In this document: piece after piece, positions 1 to 10,900 of the stretch | How the letters are laid out: the number at the start of each line of letters is the position of its first letter | Position numbering within the stretch: position 1 is the first letter of the stretch | Assembly (NCBI RefSeq): GCF_013694095.1 | Contig: NZ_JACEFB010000001.1 | Span: 1-64,000 of the forward strand | DNA: 64,000 nucleotides | Direction of reading: 5' to 3' | DNA from: Thermogemmata fonticola | GTDB taxonomy: Bacteria > Planctomycetota > Planctomycetia > Gemmatales > Gemmataceae | Notes under the pieces: model-generated | Seen by the model: only the letters and a program-made list of their open reading frames with translations | What the model was told of the DNA's origin: nothing | Database searches by the model: none | Program-made: the position numbers and the translations under genes

Positions 1-458
1 ATCCCCAGAAATCGTGGCCTCGACGGGAGAAGCCGGAGCGGCATTCCCGCTTCGAGAGCCGCCATCACTGCCGCCGATTGACCGTCCCGCCTTCCAGCGG
101 CTGGTTCTGGATGACACACAGTTGTCATAAAATTAGAGATGCAGCGGTTCATGTCGTTCCAATAAGTGGTCGATTGATAAAGGAGAGTCGGCTTTTGTGG
201 AGGGATGGAGCCGGGGAAACTCCGCGGGCACGCCCTCCGCCGCGCAGAATAGTCAGGTCCAGGAGACACCCTGACAATCGTCATAACTCTGGGGTCTTGA
301 AACATCAAAACGTGAACAAGCGAGGAGAGTGTCCCATGTATACCAACGGTATGTCACTCGAAGGCAATTGGCGAGGGTCGCCGCGAGTCAAGCCGCAAGC
401 TGCTCCAGCCGGTGTCAATCCTGCGGGAAAAATTCCTAGGGTTCGTGTCCTTGACTTG
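1..458. other. No gene recognised
   Basis: This stretch lies downstream of the stop of the large helicase gene. An open frame crosses it on the plus strand, but it continues straight into the antisense of the helicase and resembles no family I know. I see no tRNA, rRNA or clear terminator. Confidence 0.4.
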
Positions 459-3400
459 TCACCGGCGGAAGGAAACCACAAAGCTGCGATCGGCCAGAAT
501 CAGCAACTCCCGGCTTTGGCCGTTCCACTGAAGAGCCACGGTCCTACCATGCCAGGGGAAACTCCAGATGATCTCCTGTTTGGAGTCCGAGGACCTGCGG
601 ATGTTCCCCAGGCCATCGGGGAAGCGGATCTCCGGCTCTTGATCCCCTGTGTTGGGCGGCGAAAATCGGATTTGGTCCAAATCCGGCTTGAGCTGGATGA
701 CAGCACCATTACGATCGGATCGGCAATAGACGATCAAGATATCCGAATCCTTGGACTGACCAGGCTCCACCACGGTAGGCCGAGAACTCGGCTCGCTCCG
801 ATGACGCCGCCAGGCTTCGTAGCGCCTCTCGTAGTCCTGAAGCCTCTCGGTAATCTTCTGTTGGTCTTTCCGGTCCCAGTGATACTCTTGGGCCAAATCC
901 TGCAGTTCGCGGTAGAAATCGAGAGCACGGCGGCGGAAGGGGGCCTGTTCAATGAATCGCCCCACAGTTAGCCACCAACGCATCGGAGCAATGTCGTCTG
1001 GACGCTGAGCCACCTTGCGTGTGTCCTGCAGGTTTTTCAGGAGGTCGTATGACAGCGAATCCACGATCTTCAGCAGACGGTTCAGAATTGTGCCGGGAGT
1101 ATCTAAGTCGCGGTCCTCTTCCGCTTTCGCAGCGGCGGAATGATCGCGCGAGGAGATGGCATCTCCACGGGGGTCCGCTTGCCGAATCCAATCGGGGGGA
1201 CCAGCTCCTACGCATTCCAGAGCCTGATAGACTAGCTCGTGGAATCCCTCCTCGATTTCAGCGAGGTAATTGACCGAGGCGACTTTCTCCGAGGTTTGCA
1301 GATACGGCCGCCACTCAGTCTGATCACGGGGTACATCGTCACCTGGCGAGCGATCTTGTGAGCGTGGGATGAAATTCCAGAGCAGGTGCAGGACCAAGTA
1401 GGCCAAACGGGCCGCCTCCTCGAATCGTCTCTGTTGCCATTCTCTTTCCACAAGAGAGCGGCAATGTTGGACTATCTGCTTGAGCAACTTGCTCTCAGAT
1501 GTCCAAGCAGGTTCCTTCGGTCCTTTGTTCCAGGCACTTTCCAAGCGGCTGGTAATCCCTCGGTGATCGATGGCATGGCGGACACCATAGACCAAGGCCC
1601 GTGCCTGCATTCTAACAGGCTCCTCATCGTTCTTTTGAGAGTTCGAGTCCTTCCCGACTGTCGCGCGCAGCAGGGTGTAAAGTGTCGCTGTCCAGCAGCG
1701 GGGAAGGTCCTTCTTATCATGCCGTTGAGTAAGAGCATCAAAAGCTGCGTCGATAATACGGATAAGGTCATCTTCAGAGCACTGACCGTGAGAGCAGATC
1801 GCCCTCCAGGTTTCTACTGCTATGTCTTTGTCATCGACATCTTTGTCCATGACAACAGCGATTTTGAAAGCGTCATTCCACTGACGGGTTTCTCGATAGG
1901 CTCGAAGCACTCGCTGGAGGTCTTTGCGGTCCAAACGATCTTTTTGGGCATCAGCATTCCACAGTTGGAGAATCTTTGTCCATTCGTTGGCGCTTTCCCA
2001 CCATTGCAGCGATTCGGGGTAATCGGTGCTCCGTGCTTTCGCCAGATAGTACTCCTTGCTTTTAGTATCGTTAATGGCTTCCCAGCGTTCGACGGCTTCC
2101 TTCCACATTTCTAATTGGAATGCCAATTGGGCCCGTTGTCGCTGCCAGTCGCGGAAATGCTGCGCCCCATAGAATCGGCGGTCATGTGTCGACAGGCATT
2201 CTTCCACTTGAATTTTCAAGTCTTTTTCCGTTTGGGGCAGTCGAACGGCCTCGCTCAACAACTCCAACAGGATCCGTTGCCAGGTACTCCAGTTTTGCCC
2301 TCCGACTCGGCGGGCGTTAATCAGTTCTTCAGACGCCGGTGGGTTTTCGAGGATTCTCAATAGAGAATCAACCCACTCTCTTCCCCGTGTTTCGGGAGCC
2401 CGGTGCATGCGTTGAGCGATTGAACGCTGCCAACGCTGAACACCAGCTCGGACCAATTCATCCCAAGCGGCGGCTTCCCAATACCACTTGCCGGCTTCTT
2501 CGCCCTTACCCACCTCCGCCATCCGCCGGGCTGCCTCGCGGATATTCCCCTGGTAGTACTCCTGATAGGCTCGCATCTCGGCGGATTTCCGGTTCTCGCC
2601 CATGCGCCCATAGTAAAAGGCAGCCCGTTCAGCATGGTTGGCATCGCGCTGTTGGTGGGCCAATTGTTCCGATTGCTTGGCCAACTCCGGCCAACTCTTC
2701 TTATCAACCTGAAGCAGTTCATTCAAGTCGCCGTTACTGTAATGGAACCCAAAGATAGAATGTTTGTCAGCATCTTCATTTTGATATTGTTGTTTGAGCC
2801 ATTGTTCGAAAGGTTCCCAGAATGCTTTCCATCCCTCCTCGGTTTCGATGATCCACAGTTGTTCTTGGGCGCGGCTCGCCGCGACGTAGAGGCGATTCAG
2901 GAAATACTCGATCGCAAACCGATCGTTTTCGGCGACGTTCGGATCGTCCGCAGCGCCTTGCCAGGACCAGAAGAGTTCCGGCCTGGGAAGCAGTTGGGCG
3001 AACCGAGTGCCGAAGCCGATCAAGGCTACGAACGGCTGCTCCAATCCTTTGATGGTCATCGGGGTGTCACAGTTTTCCAACTTTCTGGTGAGATGTACTC
3101 CCAAAGCGTCCCAAAACTCTCGAGCGGACTTGATCTCTGGATCAGTGGGTTCCGGAGCGACGAGCCAAACCGACTTGAGATCTTCGAACCATTTGGCGTC
3201 TTCCTTTCTTTGTAGCAGCAAGCGACGGATGCGCTGGTTCGGCTCGGTATCTGCTTCCCTCCAGGGTTTCTGTAAGACGGTGCGATGCCCCAAGGTGGTT
3301 TGGCGCAGTTGCTGAATAGCATTGCAGAGCAGGGCAATCGCATGGGCATTACGATAATTATATTTCAATTCTAATGGCTGCACGTCGAGAAGGGGTGCAG

Positions 3401-5255
3401 CCTCATCCTGAGAAGCCTGAACTTGTTGGGCCAGGGCCTTGGCGATGTCGGTCCGCACCCGCGCCCAGCGGAAACAAGCGGGGTTGACGGTTTGATGCGC
3501 ATCGCCAGCCATGACAATCGGCAAGCGGAAGGGACGAAGAGCGGATAGATCGTAGCGACCCCAGGTCAAAGCCTGCAACAAGGCGGCTAGTTCGACACGG
3601 GTGAGGTCCTGCACTTCGTCGCAAACGATAACGGCATAATCCGGCGCATCCGACTTACGATGGCGGAGGACTTCCCAGGCTAGGTCCAGGTCATCCCAGT
3701 AAGGAGGCAGGCCGTCATTTTCTGGACATGGAATCGTCAGTCGCTTATACCACGGCCAAACTCTCTTCCAGACGTTCTCATATAACTCCTCCGAGACTTG
3801 GCGATCTTTGCGCGGGACGTCTTCCCTATATTCATCGAGACTCATCCAGCGGTCATCGTCGAGAGCATGAATGTTGAACCCCTTAATGTAGCTGCGGAGG
3901 GTAAACCAGACGGCTTCCGCATTGGCGCGATTCCGATAGTCATCCCGGAAACCATGCTCTCCCTGGCCCCGCAAAAGGTCGCAAAAGCGATTGAAGTTGA
4001 TCCACCCCCCCTGGAGACTTCGATCTTGAAAGCGTCCCTTGCGCTCTTCGGGCAGTTGTTCCAGGGCAAAAGCATGGAAGGTCTTGAACTCGGCCTGGAG
4101 TAGCGGTTGCTGCTGGCCGTATTCATTGTCAAAACGTTCCTTCAGTTTTTCGATGAGTTCCTGGGACTTTTCCACCAGCGATTTGCTTTGCGTGACGAAC
4201 AACAGGCGGTAGCGAGTGCCGGATGAGTCACTCCTGCTGCGGCTGAGGCGATCCGCCGTGTGGTAAATGAGCAGAGTGGATTTGCCGCTGCCCGCTCGCC
4301 CTTCGATGACACAGGGGAGGCAGCGTCCTTCCCTCATATCACTTAAGACGTTGATTTCTTCCGTCGAAAGCGCTAGAAAGGTCTCCGGCTGGTCACGGAC
4401 GCTCTGCCAGAGTTCCTCATCGGCGAGCAGATAGCTGGGGTAAGCGCGACTGGACAAGCGGCTGACACTATCCACAAACTGCTTGCGGTTTCCGCGTCTC
4501 TCGTGAAGGGACGCAATCACCTGTTGCTCGAACATTCTTCGGGAGACTTCGATCTGGCGCTGCATCTCGTTAAGGTCGTCCTGGGGCCACCTGTCAGATA
4601 GGATTCCGAGTAAAAAAATGTGCTGCAGCGGATGCTCAGGATCATTCAGGCGGTAGTAGTGGACTTGGCAGACATTCTGTGATTGGTGATCATATCCCGG
4701 TTCAGCTTTCTCTCCAGCAATCTTCTTGAGCAGTTGATAAATCTCGGCACGCTCTGTGTATGTCTCCAACTTCCGCTGGCTGGACACCCAACATTCGGAC
4801 TCGTAGATGGTCGTGTCTAACTCCGGCGGATCGATCCGGTCCAAGAGAAACACCAGAGAGGAAGGAGGGGGAAGGAGTGGACGGAGGGGAGATGTTGACC
4901 GTTGGCTGTCCACATACTTTGCCACATACTTTTGGATGTCCGGCAACTCTTGCTCGATCCGCGGCTCGTAACGTGCCCGCATCTCTTCCGCCGGGGCATC
5001 TGCATAGAGCCGGTCCCCGCGGTGCAGATAGTCCACAAAGACAACGACGGGGTAGGAGCCATTTTGAATGGGGATTGTCAGCAGGCGGGCCAATAAACGA
5101 TAGCTTCCTAAGCGCTTGCGGAAGTATCCCCTGCCGAGGGACTCGAAGCCCGGAATCCGGCCAGGAATTACCGAGATCGACTCCAACCTGTCTCGGAGGT
5201 TTTTCACTTCGCCATTTGCCTCTTCCAGCAGGGAGTAAACAAGGTAGAAGGCCAT
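459..5255 (-). CDS. Very large UvrD/Rep-type (SF1) helicase
   Basis: Predicted DNA helicase/ATPase of about 1,598 residues. Walker A (GRAGSGKST) is near residue 320, a DEVQD Walker B box near 546, a GDAHQTVNP motif III near 585 and a YVAASRAQE motif VI near 790. These are the hallmarks of UvrD/Rep/PcrA helicases. The N-terminal 300 residues are unlike standard UvrD, and the C-terminal 700 residues are helical, Trp- and Arg-rich and look TPR-like. The start at 5255 is preferred because GGAGAG lies about 10 bases upstream; an upstream start at 5339 is possible. It is the last gene of the minus-strand defence island, separated from the DrmB-like gene by about 770 bases holding a gene remnant, so it may have its own promoter. 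A defence role is inferred from position; the helicase assignment is firm. Confidence 0.85.
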   Translation of the reverse strand: MAFYLVYSLLEEANGEVKNLRDRLESISVIPGRIPGFESLGRGYFRKRLGSYRLLARLLTIPIQNGSYPVVVFVDYLHRGDRLYADAPAEEMRARYEPRIEQELPDIQKYVAKYVDSQRSTSPLRPLLPPPSSLVFLLDRIDPPELDTTIYESECWVSSQRKLETYTERAEIYQLLKKIAGEKAEPGYDHQSQNVCQVHYYRLNDPEHPLQHIFLLGILSDRWPQDDLNEMQRQIEVSRRMFEQQVIASLHERRGNRKQFVDSVSRLSSRAYPSYLLADEELWQSVRDQPETFLALSTEEINVLSDMREGRCLPCVIEGRAGSGKSTLLIYHTADRLSRSRSDSSGTRYRLLFVTQSKSLVEKSQELIEKLKERFDNEYGQQQPLLQAEFKTFHAFALEQLPEERKGRFQDRSLQGGWINFNRFCDLLRGQGEHGFRDDYRNRANAEAVWFTLRSYIKGFNIHALDDDRWMSLDEYREDVPRKDRQVSEELYENVWKRVWPWYKRLTIPCPENDGLPPYWDDLDLAWEVLRHRKSDAPDYAVIVCDEVQDLTRVELAALLQALTWGRYDLSALRPFRLPIVMAGDAHQTVNPACFRWARVRTDIAKALAQQVQASQDEAAPLLDVQPLELKYNYRNAHAIALLCNAIQQLRQTTLGHRTVLQKPWREADTEPNQRIRRLLLQRKEDAKWFEDLKSVWLVAPEPTDPEIKSAREFWDALGVHLTRKLENCDTPMTIKGLEQPFVALIGFGTRFAQLLPRPELFWSWQGAADDPNVAENDRFAIEYFLNRLYVAASRAQEQLWIIETEEGWKAFWEPFEQWLKQQYQNEDADKHSIFGFHYSNGDLNELLQVDKKSWPELAKQSEQLAHQQRDANHAERAAFYYGRMGENRKSAEMRAYQEYYQGNIREAARRMAEVGKGEEAGKWYWEAAAWDELVRAGVQRWQRSIAQRMHRAPETRGREWVDSLLRILENPPASEELINARRVGGQNWSTWQRILLELLSEAVRLPQTEKDLKIQVEECLSTHDRRFYGAQHFRDWQRQRAQLAFQLEMWKEAVERWEAINDTKSKEYYLAKARSTDYPESLQWWESANEWTKILQLWNADAQKDRLDRKDLQRVLRAYRETRQWNDAFKIAVVMDKDVDDKDIAVETWRAICSHGQCSEDDLIRIIDAAFDALTQRHDKKDLPRCWTATLYTLLRATVGKDSNSQKNDEEPVRMQARALVYGVRHAIDHRGITSRLESAWNKGPKEPAWTSESKLLKQIVQHCRSLVEREWQQRRFEEAARLAYLVLHLLWNFIPRSQDRSPGDDVPRDQTEWRPYLQTSEKVASVNYLAEIEEGFHELVYQALECVGAGPPDWIRQADPRGDAISSRDHSAAAKAEEDRDLDTPGTILNRLLKIVDSLSYDLLKNLQDTRKVAQRPDDIAPMRWWLTVGRFIEQAPFRRRALDFYRELQDLAQEYHWDRKDQQKITERLQDYERRYEAWRRHRSEPSSRPTVVEPGQSKDSDILIVYCRSDRNGAVIQLKPDLDQIRFSPPNTGDQEPEIRFPDGLGNIRRSSDSKQEIIWSFPWHGRTVALQWNGQSRELLILADRSFVVSFRR

Positions 5256-5742
5256 CGCAGTCTCTCCAGCAAAGGGTGTTCTCCGCCTTCCGGTGCGATG
5301 GAGGGACAAACCCCTGGTAGGGATTTGCTGCCATCCCATGTTACTTCCATTTTTTCAGCTAGCATGTCAGAATCAAGGGAAAATCGTCAAGCCGTTCTGT
5401 TACGGTCAAATGCAAAGGCGAATGTTTGAGCTGGGGTTGGGTTGCTGCCAGCGCGGGGCAATCCCCAGGGCGAGTGCCGCATCCTGGGTGTGTTTCCGCA
5501 AGGGTCGATCCTGCCCGGTCCTAAGTCATTGCGTGCTTGACTCCGGGTCGTTGTCGCGTTGTTGTCAGTGTGTCAGGCCATGTTGGACAGCCGATCGTCG
5601 CTGAGCAGCGGTTGAGGTTTGAACTTGGACCTGCTCGATCACGTGAACGATCCCAGCTCGCGAGCAGCTTGTCCCGTCTACGAGAAATGATCATAATCCA
5701 AGGGGAGAGGCCATACTATGGAATGACTTGCGCAGGGCCGAC

Positions 5743-5982
5743 ATGATGTCCGATCCCGACGACTCTCCTGCCGATGGCGAAGGACGGCGAAGATCGATCA
5801 GCGCCCTGACTCGATGGTGGATGCGAGTGCTCGCGAGCGATCCGGCTCTATTGCCGCTCCACCCTTGGCGTTATTGGCGTTGTTTTCCCCTTTTCCCCAC
5901 TCTCCATTTGCTCGGCCCGCCGGCGATGCTCGCTTTGGCAGTCTATGTCCCTTGGTCGTTTGCCGTCGCCGCCGCTATTTGA
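5743..5982 (+). pseudogene. Truncated N-terminus of a membrane protein
   Basis: A plus-strand frame of about 79 residues starts at ATGATG. It encodes an acidic/Arg-rich head, an HPWRYWRCFP motif and one hydrophobic segment, then stops right after the segment. The pattern looks like the beginning of a longer planctomycetal membrane protein cut off at about 5,983. I do not recognise the family. It lies between the DrmB-like and UvrD genes, on the opposite strand. Confidence 0.35.
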
Positions 5983-6022
5983 CCGCTGGTTTTTTCAATA
6001 GTGCATGGCATCGCGAAATGCA

Positions 6023-7996
6023 TCAAAGTATTTGGTTGATGATTCGGGAAAAGTAACCAAGCCGTCGATTCTCAGGTCTCCCTACTAAGGCGACACGATC
6101 CAACAGGCGGTTGCCCTCCTCACAACAGGTTTCTGGTAGGAGGCAACAGGCATGGCATGCTGCTAGGTTGAGAGAGTCAATTCCTTGTCCATGGCTTTCT
6201 ACGCAAAGCGGATCTGCAGAACACCACAGACTATCTTCCAAAGCTCTCATCAAAAGCGGTTCCAAGCGGCCGGGCTTTCCCTGCTCGACCAGACCACCCA
6301 TCGTACCTTTAGAATCACCCGCTGCGGTGTATATCAGAAGACCAGACATTGGATGTTTAGAGTCTTCGGAGCAGTATAACCGCTCTCGGAGGGAGGCAGT
6401 GCCATAGCCGCATTCATAAGTCAGACGACGGATCAAGACGTGGGCGAGCGTGTGGAGCAAGAAGAATCGGGGTGAAAGCGGTCGCGGGGTGCGGTTCAGT
6501 TTGTCGTAAGTGTGCTTCAAGTTTTGGCGGATACTATTGTAGCGTTGGTCAATGTTTTGGAACCACTCTTGGACAGCCCTTTCATTCAACTTCAGAAAGA
6601 TACCTTCGCCGTATACTCTCACGCCGGGGAGCCATTGTTGCGGCTTGCGGCTGAGTGGACAAAGATTATCCCGTTCAAAATCTGGTGAAAGGGGTGAATT
6701 GATGCGGGAGAATCCGATCAATACCCTTGTCTCAGCTAGCTTCTCGACAAGGACAATTTTATCGAAGAACGATCGGGTGTCCGCCTCGTAGTCGGTCATA
6801 TTCGGGTGGCGCGTTACGAATTCCTCGTCGGGCCGAGTTTGGGCCTCAAGCAAGGCCCGGTACTCTGAGTGCCGGTACCTTTCGACCGGCTCGTGGGTGG
6901 TGGACAGACCTTCCCCCCTGAGCTTCTGGCGGACCACTTTCCGAAGTCGATTTAAGTCCAGCCGATTTAGTTCCGCGAAGTGGCGAAGCCGAATGTCGTC
7001 CGGTTCACCGCCCTCAGTTAGACCGGAAGTTAGAAAACACCAGTTGTGGGAGTCGTCAATGATCCTACGAATGGGATCCGAGAAGGGGGGAATTAGGATG
7101 GAACTTGCGATTTTTGGGAAGTAAAGATTACTGGCCAACCGCTCAAGAAATCGTGGTGGATAGGGACAAGCCCCTTTTTCTCGTCCCTTTGGTCCTAGCC
7201 AAGGGCGATTTCCAGTGCATTGAAGTATATCTTCAAGGGCTTTTGGTTTGGACAGACCAAGAAGCGAACGAGCCGGTAGTTTTTTCTGGGTTTTACTTTC
7301 TTCATTCCCGTTTTTATTTTCTTCTTGGGTTTTATGTTCTTCATGTTCATTACTTTCTTTGTCTTCTTCACATGCTTGATATTTGGCTATACACTCTTCG
7401 CTTTCACATCGAACGACTAATCCCACGAAGCCCGCCCCTCCTATCGACAGAAAGCGAAGCAAGGGTTGGCTGCAAGGCTTCACTTCACTCAAGCGTTGTC
7501 CCGGACGACTATGCGCCCACTCGACCCAAGGAAAGTCGTCGAGGTGGCCTCGTTCGCACGCGACGACGAACCGGACCGGGATCATTCGCCGTCGTTTCCT
7601 TTCAGGTAAATCACGGCAGGGAGTCCATTTCTTGCTCGTTTCCCTCTTTGCCGCAGTGTCCTCGTGAGGGGTCCAGGGGCTATCACACCGTGGTGGGTGT
7701 GGGTCATTCCACTCGGCTTTTTTCATCGTCCGGCACCGAGGGCAGTAGTGCCAGAGCGGAAAACGTACCACACGGAGGAAGGCTCCTTGCCGACCCTCAC
7801 TAGGAGGCGGTGGTGGCGACCGAAAATATTGAACACCAAGCCACCTTGCCATCCGTTCGTCCCGGATTTCACAGCGTGGCTTATCGCACCAAAAGTCTAG
7901 CCCCGCTGGCATGAGGGTTTCACCTGGGAATTCGACCAAAGCACCGATGCCAAAAGGAGCGATCGCTTGAGATTGACGAATTATTTTACGAGTCAT
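6023..7996 (-). CDS. drmB: DrmB-like DUF1998 protein of the DISARM core
   Basis: A 657-residue protein matching DrmB, the partner of the DrmA helicase in DISARM. The N-terminus (IAPFGIGALVEFPGE) is typical. Near residues 515-530 there is a HTLAHVL...LTYECGYG stretch characteristic of DUF1998. Close to the C-terminus is the diagnostic Cys-rich signature with WCSADPLC and NLAACHACCLLPETCC, likely a metal site. The ATG at 7996 overlaps the end of the upstream DrmA-like gene by 11 bases, so the two are translationally coupled; an in-frame GTG at 8008 is the alternative start. In DISARM, DrmA and DrmB form a DNA-loading complex. Length and motifs agree with the family. Confidence 0.88.
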   Translation of the reverse strand: MTRKIIRQSQAIAPFGIGALVEFPGETLMPAGLDFWCDKPRCEIRDERMARWLGVQYFRSPPPPPSEGRQGAFLRVVRFPLWHYCPRCRTMKKAEWNDPHPPRCDSPWTPHEDTAAKRETSKKWTPCRDLPERKRRRMIPVRFVVACERGHLDDFPWVEWAHSRPGQRLSEVKPCSQPLLRFLSIGGAGFVGLVVRCESEECIAKYQACEEDKESNEHEEHKTQEENKNGNEESKTQKKLPARSLLGLSKPKALEDILQCTGNRPWLGPKGREKGACPYPPRFLERLASNLYFPKIASSILIPPFSDPIRRIIDDSHNWCFLTSGLTEGGEPDDIRLRHFAELNRLDLNRLRKVVRQKLRGEGLSTTHEPVERYRHSEYRALLEAQTRPDEEFVTRHPNMTDYEADTRSFFDKIVLVEKLAETRVLIGFSRINSPLSPDFERDNLCPLSRKPQQWLPGVRVYGEGIFLKLNERAVQEWFQNIDQRYNSIRQNLKHTYDKLNRTPRPLSPRFFLLHTLAHVLIRRLTYECGYGTASLRERLYCSEDSKHPMSGLLIYTAAGDSKGTMGGLVEQGKPGRLEPLLMRALEDSLWCSADPLCVESHGQGIDSLNLAACHACCLLPETCCEEGNRLLDRVALVGRPENRRLGYFSRIINQIL

Positions 7997-10900
7997 GGGA
8001 ATCACCACATGAATCTGGATCTGGATAACAACACACCACTTGAAGTTGGCACTCGATATCGACGTTCCTCATGGAAGTCATAGTCGCCCAAGCACTCTCC
8101 CTCCACTCAGGTCGCGGTTCAATTCCCGTCGGATACATTAGCGGCCGTTCTTCCGGCGGTTGCCCTAACCTCCCCCATTGCGACGGGCGGATGGCGTACC
8201 AGTGGTCTAACAAGCGTTGCAGGTTCTGTTGCAACACCTCTGCATGGTCTGGGTCTGCTTGGTTGCACCGCTCTTGCAATCGAGAGATCAAATCAACGAA
8301 CATTTGTGCCCTTGGGTCGATCTGATTAGGGTTTTGCAAACCGCCGAGATGACGAGCGACGATGACGAGCAAGGCGTGCAAGACTCGCTCCTGAACCGGA
8401 AGTGAATAGGGTGTAACGCTCGTGGGTTCAACGTATTTGTAAAATGCGGCGTGATAACTTCGGAAGTGCTCGTAGTGCGATCGATCCCGTGGTCTACCTG
8501 GATTGTACATGGTGACCACAAGGCCGGGGACCTTATCGGACCGCCCAATCCGGCTGCTAACCTGGATATACTCGGACGTGGTCATCGGTTGCCCCACGAT
8601 GACGATGAGTCCCAAGCGATTGACGTCCACGCCGACCGAGATTATGTTCGTAGCCAGAACCGCATCGAGCGGAACCGTATCGGGCGGAGGAACGCTGTGG
8701 CCTGCAGATCCCGGAGGGTAGGTAACATTCAATTGTTCCAAAATCTGAGGGATCTCGTTTGCCGATAGGCGGCTGGTCAGTTCGACGGGGGGACCTAGGA
8801 GACGGCGCAACTCCTTAGGAATCTTATCGCGATTGGCAATGGCATTGATGTAGTCTGGTATGTCAGTCTCGACGAGTGTAGCTGCTTGCCCTAACTCTCG
8901 GAGGTTATTGAAGTACTGGACTATAGTCCAATAGGGGTCTCGCACGTCCTCACTGGCACCCTCAGGTAGGTTGATTGTCCGACATCCCTGAAAGAGGGCA
9001 CTGAGTGCGCGGACCATGGCTTCCAGGAACGATGTGGCTGCATTCGCAAATACTCCCACATAAATGCGACCTGGAACCGAATGATTCTCCTGAGCGAAGA
9101 AGCAGTCGGAAATATCCGTTCCCTGAGGAGGGAATTGGAAGATGGGCCGGTTGTACAATGCGAGACACTGCTGGCTAGCGCGGCGGATTGTGGCCGTTGA
9201 GGCAATGATCTTGGGAGGGCGGCCTCTCCACGAGCAGAGCAGATCGATCACTCCTTCATAGAGCCCGACGACAGAACCAAGGGGGCCAGAGATGAGGTGC
9301 AGTTCGTCCTGGATGATCAGATCGGGCGGATTGTAGTTTTCCTTTCCAAGGCCGAAGATGCTACGTGCCCCTTCCCGCCAAGCGAGCATCGCAAACTTGT
9401 CGACGGTGCCGATCAGCAGAGTTGGGGGCTGGTCGTAAATGTCCTCATCGATCACGAGGACTGGCAGGCGTTTGTCCCGGCTTGAGAATGGGCACGGCTG
9501 CGCCGGGCAAACGAAGATGACCGTCCTAGGATTACCGTGAGCCACATATCCGAGCCGCCTCCTGTTATCCAACTCCGTCCCGCACCAGGGGCACCTCAAC
9601 AGTAAGAAAGGATTCTCGATGTGCTGGTCATCGGAGGCCAAGCGATTCAAGACCCGAACGGCGTCCCGCCGGTAGATCGGTGTGAGCGACTCCCCGACCC
9701 AGAGGCCGATGGAAATTGGCTTCTCGCCGAGTTGGCTTGGGCTTTCCCGACGGATCAATTCGCAGGCACAAATGAGGGTCGCTGCCCGCTGGAACTGCTG
9801 GGCCGTCAGCAGACGCAGGGTGTACCGCATAAGCACGGTGCAGCCGGCATCGTCTGGGTTGCGAAGGCGACGATAGAAGATGTCGCATGCCGATAGACCA
9901 AGGTAGGCTTCCGTCTTTCCGCCCCCCGTCGGGAACCAGATGAGGTCTACCACTTGACGGTCAGGATGATCTTTGCCATCCGAGCCGGGAACAAGCGAGC
10001 GGAGATTGAGCAGAATGAACGCTATCTGGAATGCCCGCCATCGACCTGTATTTGGCTCGGTCGGTTCGTAGCTCTTGGGTAAGTCCTCCCACGGCTGGTT
10101 CACTCCACGGCAGGGCCGACGCGAGTGGTACTGCTGCATGAGCATCGCCCGGTTCGCTAGCATGAAGGCTTCTAGGAGCATCGAATCCGTGCGAAGCAAT
10201 GCAATCCCAGCGCGGATTCGTTCTAGACATGTCCGGCAATCCTGGATGTTGACCCGAGCTGCCTCACGAAGGTGTTCGGGAAGACCGGGTACTTCGGCCT
10301 CGCGTTCTAATATCCATCTCTCATATTCGGTAGGAAGGCGTTCTAGGGCTGTGAGGATTTCTTCTGGCGTGACACTACCATCCTTACCTGAGAGGAAATA
10401 CATACATAGCTCATCGCCACCCTCGATCCGAGGTTCGATCGGAGCCACCTTAAAGGCGGGGATGATCGATGTGGCGACCCAATTTGTCCGGCCATCTCGC
10501 TCTTCCCCCCAGTCGGTCGCACAGCCGTGTCCTACAGCGAAGGCTTTGCGATTCCGATATAGCAGCTCTAATCGGGCCTCTTCACTTCGAGGATCACGGA
10601 TCGCACGCAAGCCTGAGCGATACTCACGGAACACAAAATTGTCGTCTGGACTTCGTACCTCAAAGCCCACCTGAAAAAAACACTGGGAAGACAATCGTTG
10701 GGAATGGGGAGAAGACTGCCTCGTGTTGAACAGGGTCACCGTGATCAACCACGTGCCGTCTGCCTGCCGGTGGTAAAGGTAGCGGACCTTTAGGTGTTCT
10801 TGAACTTCGACCTCGGCCATGCCACTTTCCCGTTCTGGGTCAACGCGTAAGGGAACTGGCTTGAGGTCGAGTTGGATGCGATGCCACCACTCACGACGCT

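Noticed and set aside
5340-5742. Possible gene or RNA between DrmB-like and UvrD genes
   Set aside because: Frames are short and without character, and no stable RNA structure or conserved element was recognised. Only the 5743-5982 fragment looked protein-like.
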